NCBI RefSeq assembly: GCF_014287515.2
Contig: NZ_CP092473.1
Coordinates: 2,631,001 to 2,695,000 of the forward strand
DNA from: Roseburia rectibacter
GTDB lineage: Bacteria > Bacillota > Clostridia > Lachnospirales > Lachnospiraceae
DNA length: 64,000 nt
Direction of reading: 5' to 3'
Positions 44,817-53,341 of the stretch are shown piece by piece. The notes under the pieces were generated by a model. The model ran no database searches, was not told the origin of the DNA, and saw only the letters and a program-made list of their open reading frames with translations. Both the position numbers and the translations under genes were made by a program. Within the stretch, counting starts at the first letter, position 1, and every line of letters starts with the position of its first letter.

Positions 44817-46418
44817 ATGAACTTAAGACAAAATAAAGAAAAAAACGCACAGCAAATGTTGACAGGTGTAATTTTGACATTATTTATCATGCTCCTGCTT
44901 TGTACCATATTTACAAATCAGGATGCAGCCTCTGTAAGCAAACTCAAAGCGCGTCAGCCTGACAAAATACAATACCTGGATGATGGAATGGTACTGCTTA
45001 GTTTTAACATTAACCGCAATGAAAGCAACAACGGTTCCCTTGTATTTTTTACCTCACATCAGCATGTGACCGTTTCTACGAAAAACAATGAAATATACAG
45101 ATTAGATGACTCCGGTGGAATATGGGGGCATACAACAGGAAATGTATGGAATTTTGTCAAACTGCCGACACATGCAGAAACAGTCATAGTCAGGCTGGAA
45201 CCCTGTTATCCGGAAACAGCCGGTCAAATTGAACAATATTATATAGGAACCGGAAATGAAATCTATACAGGCATATTGCGTCAGTCTATGCCCACTTTTA
45301 TAGCGAGTGTATTTATTCTGTTAGCCGGTTTTTTTATCACGTGTTACTGGGTGTTTATTCACAACAGCAGCCATATAGACGGAACCCTTTTTTATCTGGG
45401 GATCTTCTCCATATTGCTTGGACTTTGGACCGCCAACGAGACAGATGTTTGTTCTCTGATGCTCCTAAACAGAAGATCATCTGCTTTTGCTGCTTTTATG
45501 TTTCTGATGATAATGCCTATCCCATTTTTGATGTTTGTAAAGAGCTTCCTTGAGATCAATGATGATAAAATCTGGAAAATCATCTGCGATCTTTGTATAC
45601 TTCAGACAGTTGTCTGCAGTTTGCTGCACTTTACCGGATTCTATGAGTTTCGAAGAAGCATCTGGATCACTCACATTTCCATTTGTATGGTGCTCGTTTA
45701 TCTCATTGCAGTTATCATATATAAGATTGTAAAAAAACAGACAGACCAGAAACTGAAAGCCTGCATGATGGCTCTTACGCTTGTCATCATTGCAACTATC
45801 GTGGATATGGTCGGTTATTACAAAACAGGAAATAATTCCGGAATGTTTGGAAGATCATCCTTCCTTGTATTTATCATAATTCTCGGTTTAGAATCCGCAA
45901 GACAGGCTGTTACCAGTTTGAAAAAAAGACGCAGGATGGAGGAACTCGAACAATTTGCACTGAATGATTCCATGACAGGACTCTACAACAGAAATGCCTA
46001 TGATTACTTTATAAATAATGAATCGGATATTAAAAATCATATGGTGGTTACATTTGATCTTAATAATCTCAAGATGTGTAACGACAACTATGGACACAGT
46101 GCCGGGGATGCCTATATCATCAATTCGGCACATATCATAGAGACTGCGTTTGATCGTTTTGGCAAATGTTACCGTATCGGCGGCGATGAATTCTGCTGCA
46201 TCATACCGGATGCAACAGAATTTCAGATAGAACATTTTATTCAAAAAATGCATCAGGACGTAGCGATACTCAATAATAAGAATATCATTCCGACTGAAGT
46301 GGAAATCGCATGCGGATATGCGCTGGTCACACCGGATGATACCGATATAGAAAAAGTGCGTGAACGTGCAGATGAGATGATGTACCATAACAAGAAAGTG
46401 TTAAAGGGACTTATTTAA
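44817..46418 (+). CDS. Membrane diguanylate cyclase (GGDEF domain)
   Basis: A 533-residue protein. A signal-anchor helix (residues about 15-35) leads to an extracytoplasmic beta-rich domain (to about 165), then seven membrane helices (about 165-370; a 7TMR-DISM-like arrangement) and a C-terminal GGDEF domain with the active-site motif RIGGDEFCCI. It should make cyclic di-GMP in response to an external signal. No upstream inhibitory RxxD is obvious. GGAG lies about 11 bases before the ATG. It is a lone plus-strand gene; its end overlaps the next minus gene by four bases. Confidence 0.9.
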   Translation: MNLRQNKEKNAQQMLTGVILTLFIMLLLCTIFTNQDAASVSKLKARQPDKIQYLDDGMVLLSFNINRNESNNGSLVFFTSHQHVTVSTKNNEIYRLDDSGGIWGHTTGNVWNFVKLPTHAETVIVRLEPCYPETAGQIEQYYIGTGNEIYTGILRQSMPTFIASVFILLAGFFITCYWVFIHNSSHIDGTLFYLGIFSILLGLWTANETDVCSLMLLNRRSSAFAAFMFLMIMPIPFLMFVKSFLEINDDKIWKIICDLCILQTVVCSLLHFTGFYEFRRSIWITHISICMVLVYLIAVIIYKIVKKQTDQKLKACMMALTLVIIATIVDMVGYYKTGNNSGMFGRSSFLVFIIILGLESARQAVTSLKKRRRMEELEQFALNDSMTGLYNRNAYDYFINNESDIKNHMVVTFDLNNLKMCNDNYGHSAGDAYIINSAHIIETAFDRFGKCYRIGGDEFCCIIPDATEFQIEHFIQKMHQDVAILNNKNIIPTEVEIACGYALVTPDDTDIEKVRERADEMMYHNKKVLKGLI

Positions 46419-47326
46419 AAAAGATCCAGCATATTATCCAGATATATCTCCTCTCTGACCTGCAGCTGATACTCAGGTTTTGTCATATAATAGAGCAGAA
46501 ACTCCAGAATCAGGGCGCTGCCAAGTCCCCTGCCTTCGATTTTAAAATTGGAAAATCCCATCGGCAGATAGCTGTTTTTCATATCATCCACACCAATAAA
46601 TCCGGGATTTTCCATTGCCTTCGAAAAACGATAGCCATTCCCTGCATCCGGAGCTGCACAGCGGTGATCCGGACCATTTTCGCCAAGGTTTTTGCGGCTG
46701 ACAGCTTCATAGCAGATTTTCCTGTCCCCACAGCCAAACCAGCAGCATTCATTACATAAGAATTCCACTTTGGCTTTCTGTGCCCCTGTCAATGTATTTA
46801 ATTTATCAAAAACCTTATTCAACCGGAAATCCGGTACGACGTAAAGAAACTCATCTCTGTTTACTTCCCTTACGAACTGCTCAAAATCCGTCAGGACCTT
46901 GGTGGTGGAAGAAACAAAATAAAATCCCGGATAATTTTTTTTCAGATATTCCAGTAACAGGTCCGAATAGATAATGACACCATTTCTGACACCCTCACTT
47001 TTCTCAAATAAAGTGCAGAGATGATTGCATTTCTTATCCCAAAGATGTTCCTGCCCAAGCAGGGAATTGCTGAATGTAAGCCGCGCTGAGATTCCGTATT
47101 CCTGCATCAACGCAAAAACCTCCCGCGGATCATGATCTCCGAACGAGGTACGGCCTCCGCCCCAGATACAATCTGACGGGGCACCATAGACAGAGCCTAT
47201 CTCACACCAGTCGTAAAAGTATTCTCTGTGTTCCCGGAATAGTGGCAGAAACACATGGTACAATTCATAAAACTCAAACAGGCCTGGAAGATGGTAGTAT
47301 GCTGTGTTCTTTTTTAATTGATTCAT
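46415..47326 (-). CDS. Uncharacterised protein with a C-terminal cysteine cluster
   Basis: A 303-residue protein that I recognise only as a conserved clostridial type. The N-terminal part has barrel-like motifs (DWCEIGSVYGAPSDCIWGGG, ALMQEYGISARLTFSNSLL, NGVIIYSD, FYFVSSTTKVLTDFEQF). The end has a cluster CNECCWFGCGDRKICYE ... HRC and a conserved PMGFSNFKIEGRGLGSALIL block. The layout, an alpha/beta barrel followed by clustered cysteines and an IEGR-type motif, is reminiscent of U32/COG0826 proteins that hold an iron-sulphur cluster (inference). No signal peptide. Confidence 0.6.
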   Translation of the reverse strand: MNQLKKNTAYYHLPGLFEFYELYHVFLPLFREHREYFYDWCEIGSVYGAPSDCIWGGGRTSFGDHDPREVFALMQEYGISARLTFSNSLLGQEHLWDKKCNHLCTLFEKSEGVRNGVIIYSDLLLEYLKKNYPGFYFVSSTTKVLTDFEQFVREVNRDEFLYVVPDFRLNKVFDKLNTLTGAQKAKVEFLCNECCWFGCGDRKICYEAVSRKNLGENGPDHRCAAPDAGNGYRFSKAMENPGFIGVDDMKNSYLPMGFSNFKIEGRGLGSALILEFLLYYMTKPEYQLQVREEIYLDNMLDLF

Positions 47327-47459
47327 GTCTGTATTCTCACCCCTATTAAATACTAGCTATACATGCTGTAAATCTTATCATTTATACAGCATTTCAATCA
47401 GCACTGAAAAATTCTAGCATCATGACCGTTGACTGGCTCGTCTGGTTTTGCTTTATCAC

Positions 47460-48071
47460 CTAATATTCCTTTTTCTTGAAAATACCTACAGTCAAAGGAA
47501 AGGACACGATAAATAACAATATAGAACAACCAATTAAAATAAACGTCCCGAACAACGGTATATTAAAAAGCATTGTGGCAATACCCAATGCACAAATCAA
47601 AGATATGATAAGAAACACAATGGTTTTATCTTCCCCCGCTAAATAAACCATAGGAATAAATATTGCTCCCATTGTAAGACTTATACTAATTCCTATTACA
47701 AGTACACCTGAGATACCCTCAAATTGTTCAAAAGTAATTCCATGTAACAGATAGGATAGGGCTATTATAATGCCAACGAAAAGCACTCCTATCATAATCC
47801 ATAATAATTGATTTATATATAAACTTTTTACAATATCAATCCGCTTTACTGGCAAAGTAAGTTTATATTTTCCCCATTTTGAGGAAAATTCATTTCCAAT
47901 AACGGTAGCTGCATTTACTGCTAATCCGACAATTCCAATAATTATGAAATACATTTGCCATGTCTGGTCTGGAATAATGATAACGGCAATCCCCATTGCA
48001 AACATAAAAAGCAAAAAAATTTTTGCATTTGTCCATACAGCAAGAAAATTGCTTTTAAAAAGACCTTTCAT
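47460..48071 (-). CDS. ABC-2 type transporter permease
   Basis: A 203-residue membrane protein with six predicted helices, the first preceded by KGLFKSNFLAVWTNAK. It resembles the ABC-2 permease 5 type found with YtrA-like regulators. Its start overlaps the ATPase stop by four bases. It is the last gene of a GntR-ATPase-permease operon; such operons respond to cell-wall-active compounds in B. subtilis (ytr, family knowledge), substrate here unknown. Codon use is more AT-rich than in the flanking genes. Confidence 0.82.
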   Translation of the reverse strand: MKGLFKSNFLAVWTNAKIFLLFMFAMGIAVIIIPDQTWQMYFIIIGIVGLAVNAATVIGNEFSSKWGKYKLTLPVKRIDIVKSLYINQLLWIMIGVLFVGIIIALSYLLHGITFEQFEGISGVLVIGISISLTMGAIFIPMVYLAGEDKTIVFLIISLICALGIATMLFNIPLFGTFILIGCSILLFIVSFPLTVGIFKKKEY

Positions 48072-48940
48072 ACATGATCCCCCCTTACTAAAAGCAAAAA
48101 AATTTCATCAACAGAAACGTGGTCTATCACGATTTCTTTGTACTTTCTCTGCATTGCTTTACAATCTGAAACCAGAACATCAATTTGAAAATCACGTTTC
48201 CGATAAACAATAATATCTGCCGGATCTAATGCAAGGAATTGATTTTCCTTGCAGCGCATAACCGCATAATTATAAACCAAATCATTTTTCGATACGGTCA
48301 TAATCAGTTTTCCATTATGAATGAATGTAATATAGTCTGCCACTTTTTCTAAATCACTTGTAATATGGGAAGAAAGTAAAATAGAGTGGTCTTCTTCCTG
48401 TACGAAATCAAGGAATGTATCTAACATCTCGTCGCGTACAACAGGGTCAAGTCCGCCAGTAGCTTCATCCAGAATTAACAGTTGTGGATGGTGTGATAAA
48501 GCAACCGCAATCGCTAATTTCATTGTCATCCCTCTGGAATATTGCTTAATTTTTTGATTTGCAGGTAATTTGTATTCTTTTAAAAATTTCTGAAACAAAA
48601 TATTGTCCCATTGCTTATAAAATCCTGACATAACTTTCGCTAATTGTGCTGCTGTCCAATAAGCTGGAAAATTATCTCCGTCATAAACAACACCTATTCT
48701 TTCCCGCATATCTGTATCTGCGTCTGTCATTTCTTTTCCAAACAACTTTACCATTCCGCTGTCTTTGGCGATTGTATTTAGAATACAGCCAATCGTTGTA
48801 GTTTTTCCGGCTCCGTTTTCCCCGACAAAACCCAAAATAGAACCATACGGCAGAGAAAAAGTCACATTTTCTAACGCAAAATTTGACTTAGAAAATGTTT
48901 TGGAAACCTGTTGTAATTCTAAAATATTTTCCATGCTCAT
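48068..48940 (-). CDS. ABC transporter ATP-binding protein
   Basis: A 290-residue ATPase with Walker A (GENGAGKTTT), signature region QYSRGMTMKLAIAVALS (the LSGGQ equivalent is degenerate, YSRGM, as in many Ytr/Bcr-type ATPases), Walker B with LDEATGGLDP and the switch SSHITSD. The start shares ATGA with the GntR stop codon, so it is translationally coupled. It powers the permease encoded directly downstream. Confidence 0.9.
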   Translation of the reverse strand: MSMENILELQQVSKTFSKSNFALENVTFSLPYGSILGFVGENGAGKTTTIGCILNTIAKDSGMVKLFGKEMTDADTDMRERIGVVYDGDNFPAYWTAAQLAKVMSGFYKQWDNILFQKFLKEYKLPANQKIKQYSRGMTMKLAIAVALSHHPQLLILDEATGGLDPVVRDEMLDTFLDFVQEEDHSILLSSHITSDLEKVADYITFIHNGKLIMTVSKNDLVYNYAVMRCKENQFLALDPADIIVYRKRDFQIDVLVSDCKAMQRKYKEIVIDHVSVDEIFLLLVRGDHV

Positions 48941-49314
48941 TCGTCCTCCTGATAGAATAAAGCCAACAACTCCGTCAATTTTTCAAGGGAAATATTACTT
49001 GTCCGTCCAATCTCTGCGGCGGCTTGTAAATGTTCCTCTGCAATACGTTGTTGTTCTTCTTGATAAAATTCTTTGTTTTGTGCCGATACAAAACTCCCCC
49101 TGCCGACAGTTGTTTCAATAAAACCGTCCCTTTGCAGATCCTCATATGCTTTTTGGACGGTAATCACACTAACATGAATAGATTTTGCCAGTGAACGCAT
49201 TGAGGGAATAGCGTCTCCGGCTTGCAGTTCTCCACTCATTATCATTGCTTTTATCTGCGATGTGATTTGCTCATATATCGGCTTGTTGGCGTTATTACTG
49301 ATAATGATTTCCAT
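48937..49314 (-). CDS. GntR-family regulator, YtrA type
   Basis: A 125-residue regulator: a GntR winged helix (NKPIYEQITSQIKAMIMSGE, then IPSMRSLAKSIHVSVITVQK) plus a short dimerisation tail, the YtrA subfamily size. It heads an operon with an ABC ATPase and permease. A palindrome matching the YtrA operator shape overlaps the predicted transcription start, which indicates autorepression relieved by an unknown inducer. Confidence 0.92.
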   Translation of the reverse strand: MEIIISNNANKPIYEQITSQIKAMIMSGELQAGDAIPSMRSLAKSIHVSVITVQKAYEDLQRDGFIETTVGRGSFVSAQNKEFYQEEQQRIAEEHLQAAAEIGRTSNISLEKLTELLALFYQEDE

Positions 49315-49339
49315 AACTCACCGCCTTCGTTTTTTTGAT

Positions 49340-49387
49340 TGTACTTAATGTACAGTTACATTATAGCATCTATAAACTCATAGTCAA
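49340..49387 (-). promoter_or_regulatory. Promoter and operator of the GntR-ABC operon
   Basis: On the minus strand -35 TTGACT (49387-49382) and perfect -10 TATAAT (49365-49360) with 16-base spacing. The inverted repeat TGTAC-N5-GTACA (49340-49354) covers the expected start site, the place for a repressor. It fits the GTAC half-sites known for YtrA-type regulators. Confidence 0.75.
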
Positions 49388-49405
49388 CCCTCAAAATAAA
49401 ATTGC

Positions 49406-49436
49406 CAGATACAGTTATCAAAAATAGCTGTATCTG
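49406..49436 (-). other. Stem-loop in the gap downstream of the GH31 scrap
   Basis: A 9-bp perfect stem CAGATACAG/CTGTATCTG extended by further pairs, small loop, followed on the minus strand by GCAATTTTATTTT. Possibly an old terminator; no intact gene ends here. Confidence 0.4.
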
Positions 49437-49491
49437 ACACTCAGAATAGGGGGCTGCTGTCTGTCAAGCTCTGTGTGTTACTTTACCGCAC

Positions 49492-49617
49492 ATGAGCATT
49501 GTAGCACCGGTTCTCTCCGCAGATATAAATAAACGCGATGTATATCTTCCTGCAGGAAAATGGGTAAACATAACAGACGCACCGATCGAACATATTCCAG
49601 TGTTTGAACGGATATAG
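49492..49617 (+). pseudogene. Scrap of a family 31 glycosidase C-terminus
   Basis: A 41-codon plus-strand frame reads SIVAPVLSADINKRDVYLPA then GKWVNITDAP and IEHIPVFERI before a stop. This matches the GH31 region just after the catalytic barrel (APV..., VYLPxGxW, IPVFxR), with an internal deletion between the W and the I. No ribosome-binding site. Together with the operator and hairpins this is all that the 49.3-49.7 kb gap contains. Confidence 0.65.
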
Positions 49618-49627
49618 ATATAAACAA

Positions 49628-49659
49628 GGACCAAAAGTTCATCCAAGAACTTTTGGTCC
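49628..49659 (-). terminator. Terminator of the first ABC-F gene
   Basis: A 13-bp perfect stem (49628-49640 with 49647-49659) with a six-base loop, 14 bases after the ABC-F stop codon; followed on the minus strand by TTGTTTATA. The T-run is broken but the stem is strong. Confidence 0.65.
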
Positions 49660-49672
49660 AATTATTTCATAC

Positions 49673-51703
49673 TCACTCCTCCTCAAATTCCGCAAGTTCG
49701 GTCTCCGTCTCAAGCATCCGCTCTAACAGACTCTCCTGGTTCTTTTCCTCCGCATCGAGTGCATTCTGCAGTTCCATCAGCTTCGGATAGTCACTGGCAA
49801 GCTCCGGATCCATGAACTGCATTTTTATTTCTGCAAGTTTTTCCTCGCTCTCCTCTAACATTTTTTCATATTTTTCTAACTGACGCTGCAGTCTCGAACG
49901 GATCTTGCCCGGATTATAATATGTTTTTTTGTCAAATACATCCGTTAAAGTCGGCACATCTTTGCCTGTTTTGATACTACTCTGATTCTGATTTTGTTTC
50001 TCATTCCCCGCGGGGTTTTGTGTGTAATTTCCTGCCATATGCCGCGCACTCTGTGACATTACCTGCCCTTTTGGGGAAATCCCCATTTCTTTTTGTTTTT
50101 CTGCAAGATACTCCTCATAGCTCATGGCATATTGTTTCACACCACTCTCGGAAAACTCCAAAATCCCGGTTGCGATCCTGCTGATAAAATAACGGTCATG
50201 TGAGACGAAAAGTACTGTTCCCTCGTACTCTCTTAACATCTGTTCTAACGCCTCTTTTCCAACAATATCCATATGGTTCGTCGGCTCATCTAAGATCAAA
50301 AGATTCGGTTTGGTCTGCAGCATTTTACAGAGTGCGAGACGGACTTTTTCTCCGCCGGAAAGCTGTCCCATCTTCTTTTCTACATCTTCTCCGGAAAATA
50401 AAAATCCCCCCAGTGCACTGCGGACTTCCTCCCTCATATAGGAAGGATATTCCTCCCAGAAATTTTCAAGCACGGTCTGATCTTCCCGGAAATGCTCCTG
50501 CACTGCTTTCTGCTGGTCAAAATAACTCCATTCTACATTTTGTCCAAATGAAAATTCACCACCTAACGCAGGCAGTTCGCCGACTAAGGTTTTCAAAAGT
50601 GTGGATTTTCCTTTACCGTTCTCCCCAATGATTGCAAGTCTGTCTTTCTTTTGAAGCAGAAATGAGACTTTACTTAAGACGGTATCGTAACCGATCTCAA
50701 GATTTTTGGCATGAATCACATTCGTGTAGCTTTCCATGCGCGGTACATATCTCGCATGAAATGCTTTCGTATCAAAATGTCTCGGCTTTTCGATTTTTAC
50801 CATGTGTTCGATCGCCATGCGCTTTGAACGTGTCGCCGCCACTTTCGTCGGCGTATTTTTCCATTTTTCGATCCAGTCCGTCAGACGTTTGATCTCCTTT
50901 TGCTGCTCCTCATAGTCTTTTTCCTGCTTGATGAGTGCCTCTTCCTTTTGCTTTATAAATGCCGTATAATTGCCGGCATAACGTTTGATCTCATGATATT
51001 CGATCTCGTAGGTCACATCGATCACTTTGTCTAAAAACATACGGTCATGTGAAACAATGATGACCGCCTTATCATAAGTCTTTAAATATCCTTCTAACCA
51101 CTCGATTGTCGGAAGATCCAGATGGTTGGTCGGCTCATCGAGCAGCATGATATCCGGACGTTTTAACAGCAGTTTGATAAATGCCACTTTCGTCTGCTGT
51201 CCACCGGAAAAACTTCCGATCGGGCGTTTCAGATCTTCTAACGCAAACCCGAACCGCTGAAACATAGTCTCCATATCCTGCTGCCACGAATATCCCCGCA
51301 TTGCCTCCATACGGCTTTGTAAGTTGTCATATTCGCGCAAAAGCTGTTTGTCCGCGGAAGTTTTCATCTCATTTTCAAGTTCCCGCATCCGCTTTTCACA
51401 CGCAAACACCGGCTCAAATACTTTCTTGATTTCCTCTTCCACGGTCACATCTTTTTCCGTAAAATTAACCTGACGCAGGAAACCAATCTCCTGTTTTCCT
51501 GCCATCGTAATACCACATTCTTCATCGCTGTCTAAATTATTCATCGAAATATCGCCCGCGATCAGACGCAGCAGCGTGGTCTTTCCACAGCCGTTTCGTC
51601 CTACAATGGCAATCTTTTCTTTATCATGCACCTCAAAATTGACATCGCGTAAAATCACATCCCCGCCAAACTGGACGAGAGCATGACTGATCTTATATCT
51701 CAT
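49673..51703 (-). CDS. ABC-F family ATPase (YdiF/Uup-like)
   Basis: About 676 residues with two ABC cassettes and no membrane segment. Cassette 1 has Walker A GRNGCGKTT, signature SFSGGQQTK and DEPTNHLD; cassette 2 has GENGKGKST, LSGGEKVR and DEPTNHMD. The linker between them (KQKEEALIKQEKDYEEQQKE) is the P-site-tRNA-interaction helix pair, and a C-terminal coiled coil (residues about 600-676) is preceded by a QNQNQ-rich segment. ABC-F proteins bind the ribosomal E site and tune translation; this one looks like a housekeeping type. The start at 51703 uses the GGAG of a degenerate hairpin leader. Confidence 0.9.
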   Translation of the reverse strand: MRYKISHALVQFGGDVILRDVNFEVHDKEKIAIVGRNGCGKTTLLRLIAGDISMNNLDSDEECGITMAGKQEIGFLRQVNFTEKDVTVEEEIKKVFEPVFACEKRMRELENEMKTSADKQLLREYDNLQSRMEAMRGYSWQQDMETMFQRFGFALEDLKRPIGSFSGGQQTKVAFIKLLLKRPDIMLLDEPTNHLDLPTIEWLEGYLKTYDKAVIIVSHDRMFLDKVIDVTYEIEYHEIKRYAGNYTAFIKQKEEALIKQEKDYEEQQKEIKRLTDWIEKWKNTPTKVAATRSKRMAIEHMVKIEKPRHFDTKAFHARYVPRMESYTNVIHAKNLEIGYDTVLSKVSFLLQKKDRLAIIGENGKGKSTLLKTLVGELPALGGEFSFGQNVEWSYFDQQKAVQEHFREDQTVLENFWEEYPSYMREEVRSALGGFLFSGEDVEKKMGQLSGGEKVRLALCKMLQTKPNLLILDEPTNHMDIVGKEALEQMLREYEGTVLFVSHDRYFISRIATGILEFSESGVKQYAMSYEEYLAEKQKEMGISPKGQVMSQSARHMAGNYTQNPAGNEKQNQNQSSIKTGKDVPTLTDVFDKKTYYNPGKIRSRLQRQLEKYEKMLEESEEKLAEIKMQFMDPELASDYPKLMELQNALDAEEKNQESLLERMLETETELAEFEEE

Positions 51704-51742
51704 ATTAATCTCCATTTCTGCGCGAAATCTTATTTTTCACAC
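51704..51742 (-). repeat. Hairpin leader element, copy 4 (damaged, before ABC-F)
   Basis: The upstream arm GTGTGAAAAATAAGATTT is intact on the gene strand, but the returning arm is shortened (CGCGCAG instead of TTTTTCACACGCAAG), so the hairpin cannot form. The following ATGGAGATTAAT is conserved. Confidence 0.7.
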
Positions 51743-51764
51743 TTACTCCTCTATCTTTGATAGA

Positions 51765-52087
51765 CTACCTACCTTCTAACACCAGCCGAAGTAATTCATT
51801 TGCCCAGTACTCCGTCAATTCAAAGTGAGGCACAGGCAGTAGTTATTCTCTGCTATTTCAGGATCATCTTCATGGCCGGTCTTCCCATAGCCCAGCATCA
51901 CAAAACCAATCAAAAGACCCTCATCTTAAACTGCGAGCGGTTTTGCATAATATCCCTCATTATTAACAGCATATGCCTCCGCAAGACTTTCAATATTTGC
52001 GGAGACAAAATTCTCCTGCTCTTTTGTCACTTTTAATCTACATACATCCCAGACATTTTTTGTTGTAATTTCTTCAAAACGAATCAT
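51765..52087 (-). pseudogene. Broken GNAT acetyltransferase
   Basis: From the ATG at 52087 the frame reads MIRFEEITTKNVWDVCRLKV, then FVSANIESLAEAYAV and YYAKPLAV, a BltD/spermidine-acetyltransferase-like N-terminus, but a TAA interrupts it before DEGLLIGFVMLGYG. After PEIAENNYC the acetyl-CoA-binding half is missing and the sequence continues in another frame with an unrelated HFELTEYWANELLRLVL. It still has the hairpin leader and a GGGGG-type ribosome-binding site upstream. Confidence 0.8.
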
Positions 52088-52129
52088 ATTAACCCCCTTT
52101 CTTGCGTGTGAAAAAATGTATTTTCACAC
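52088..52129 (-). repeat. Hairpin leader element, copy 5 (before the broken GNAT)
   Basis: A 9-bp hairpin GTGTGAAAA/TTTTCACAC (52106-52129, six-base loop differing from copy 1) followed by CGCAAGAAAGGGGG. A second AATGGAGATTT lies just upstream of the hairpin at about 52129-52140. Confidence 0.75.
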
Positions 52130-52148
52130 AAATCTCCATTCTTTTCCC

Positions 52149-53270
52149 TCACAGCAGCCGAAATACCTGCTCTGCCGTGGCGGCTATATTTTCCATTGCA
52201 TTTTCTTTTTTCATTGCTTCTTCTAATGTTGTCACGCCTCTTACGATCGGGAAAAATGCGTCAATCCCTGCCTGATTACAGACGGAAGCTTCCGGTGCAA
52301 CACTCCCTGCAAATGCGATGACTTTCGCATTATATTTTTTTGCCAGCGCAGCAACACCGACCGGTGCTTTCCCCATAACCGTCTGTGCATCCAGACGTCC
52401 TTCTCCGGTCACCACAACATCCGCATTTTTCATTTTTTCTTCCAGACCGGTTGCCTGCAAAATCAGTTCCACCCCCGGTATTAATTCTCCCGCAAGATAC
52501 GAAAGGAACGCGTATCCGAGTCCTCCCGCTGCACCGGCGCCCTCACAGTCCGCAAAGTCACAGCCTAAACTTTCTTTGGTCACATCCGCATAATGTTTCA
52601 TTGCCTCATCGACCTTAGACTTCTGCTCTTCCGTCACACCTTTTTGTGGTCCAAATATGTAAGTTGCACCCTGTTTGCCGCAAAGCGGATTTTTCACATC
52701 ACAGGCAATCTGAAATTTTGCACCGGAAAGCAGCGAATTTTTATTTTCAGTCCGGATCACCTCAATCTTTGCAAGCGCAGCCGCGCCCTCTCCCACATCA
52801 TTTCCATCTTCATCAAAAAATTCAAATCCAAGCGCCTTTAACATTCCGATGCCGCCATCGTTGGTTGCACTTCCACCAATTCCAATCATGAAATTTTTAC
52901 ATCCTCGTTTCAGGGCATCTGCAATCATCTCCCCCACTCCATAGGTAGATGCACGCAGCGGATCTTTCTTTATCACAAGCGTGATTCCCGCAGCAGATGC
53001 CATTTCCATGACAGCCGTTTTTGTCTCTTCTAAAAAACCGTAATAACACGACACTTTTTCTCCAAGCGGTCCTGCCACGGTAACCGGTATTTTTTCTGCT
53101 CCCAAGCCTTCGATCAATGCATCCACGGTTCCTTCACCGCCATCTGCGAGTGGACTTAACCATACTTCTGCATCTGGTTTTGCTGCCAGAATTCCTTTCT
53201 TTACAGCATTTCCAGCCTCCATGGACGTCATGCTTCCCTTAAATGAATCGATTGCTGCTACTACTTTCAT
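52149..53270 (-). CDS. Glycerate kinase (GarK/GlxK family)
   Basis: A 373-residue kinase of the type I glycerate kinase family, converting D-glycerate to 2- or 3-phosphoglycerate with ATP. Signatures: MKVVAAIDSFKGSMTSMEAG at the start (family substrate loop), PLADGGEGT, GIGGSATNDGG and GEGRLDAQT. The start at 53270 follows GGAG of the hairpin leader; the ORF could extend to 53282 within the leader. It lies about 70 bases after the SpoU methylase gene on the same strand, with no functional link apparent. Confidence 0.94.
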   Translation of the reverse strand: MKVVAAIDSFKGSMTSMEAGNAVKKGILAAKPDAEVWLSPLADGGEGTVDALIEGLGAEKIPVTVAGPLGEKVSCYYGFLEETKTAVMEMASAAGITLVIKKDPLRASTYGVGEMIADALKRGCKNFMIGIGGSATNDGGIGMLKALGFEFFDEDGNDVGEGAAALAKIEVIRTENKNSLLSGAKFQIACDVKNPLCGKQGATYIFGPQKGVTEEQKSKVDEAMKHYADVTKESLGCDFADCEGAGAAGGLGYAFLSYLAGELIPGVELILQATGLEEKMKNADVVVTGEGRLDAQTVMGKAPVGVAALAKKYNAKVIAFAGSVAPEASVCNQAGIDAFFPIVRGVTTLEEAMKKENAMENIAATAEQVFRLL

Positions 53271-53313
53271 ATAAATCTCCATTCTTGCGTGTGAAAAATC
53301 TTATTTTTCACAC
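53271..53313 (-). repeat. Hairpin leader element, copy 6 (before glycerate kinase)
   Basis: The cleanest copy: an 11-bp stem (53289-53299 with 53303-53313), three-base loop AAG on the gene strand, then GCAAGAATGGAGATTTAT before the ATG. Stem and loop are identical to copy 2. Confidence 0.85.
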
Positions 53314-53341
53314 TTCCATCTTTCTCTAAGAAGTTAGTTTG

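Noticed and set aside
53289..53313. TGTGA...TCACA considered as CRP/FNR-type sites
   Set aside because: The half-site spacing is 14 bases or so instead of six and varies between copies, and the sites lie at the start codon side of the leader rather than at a promoter.
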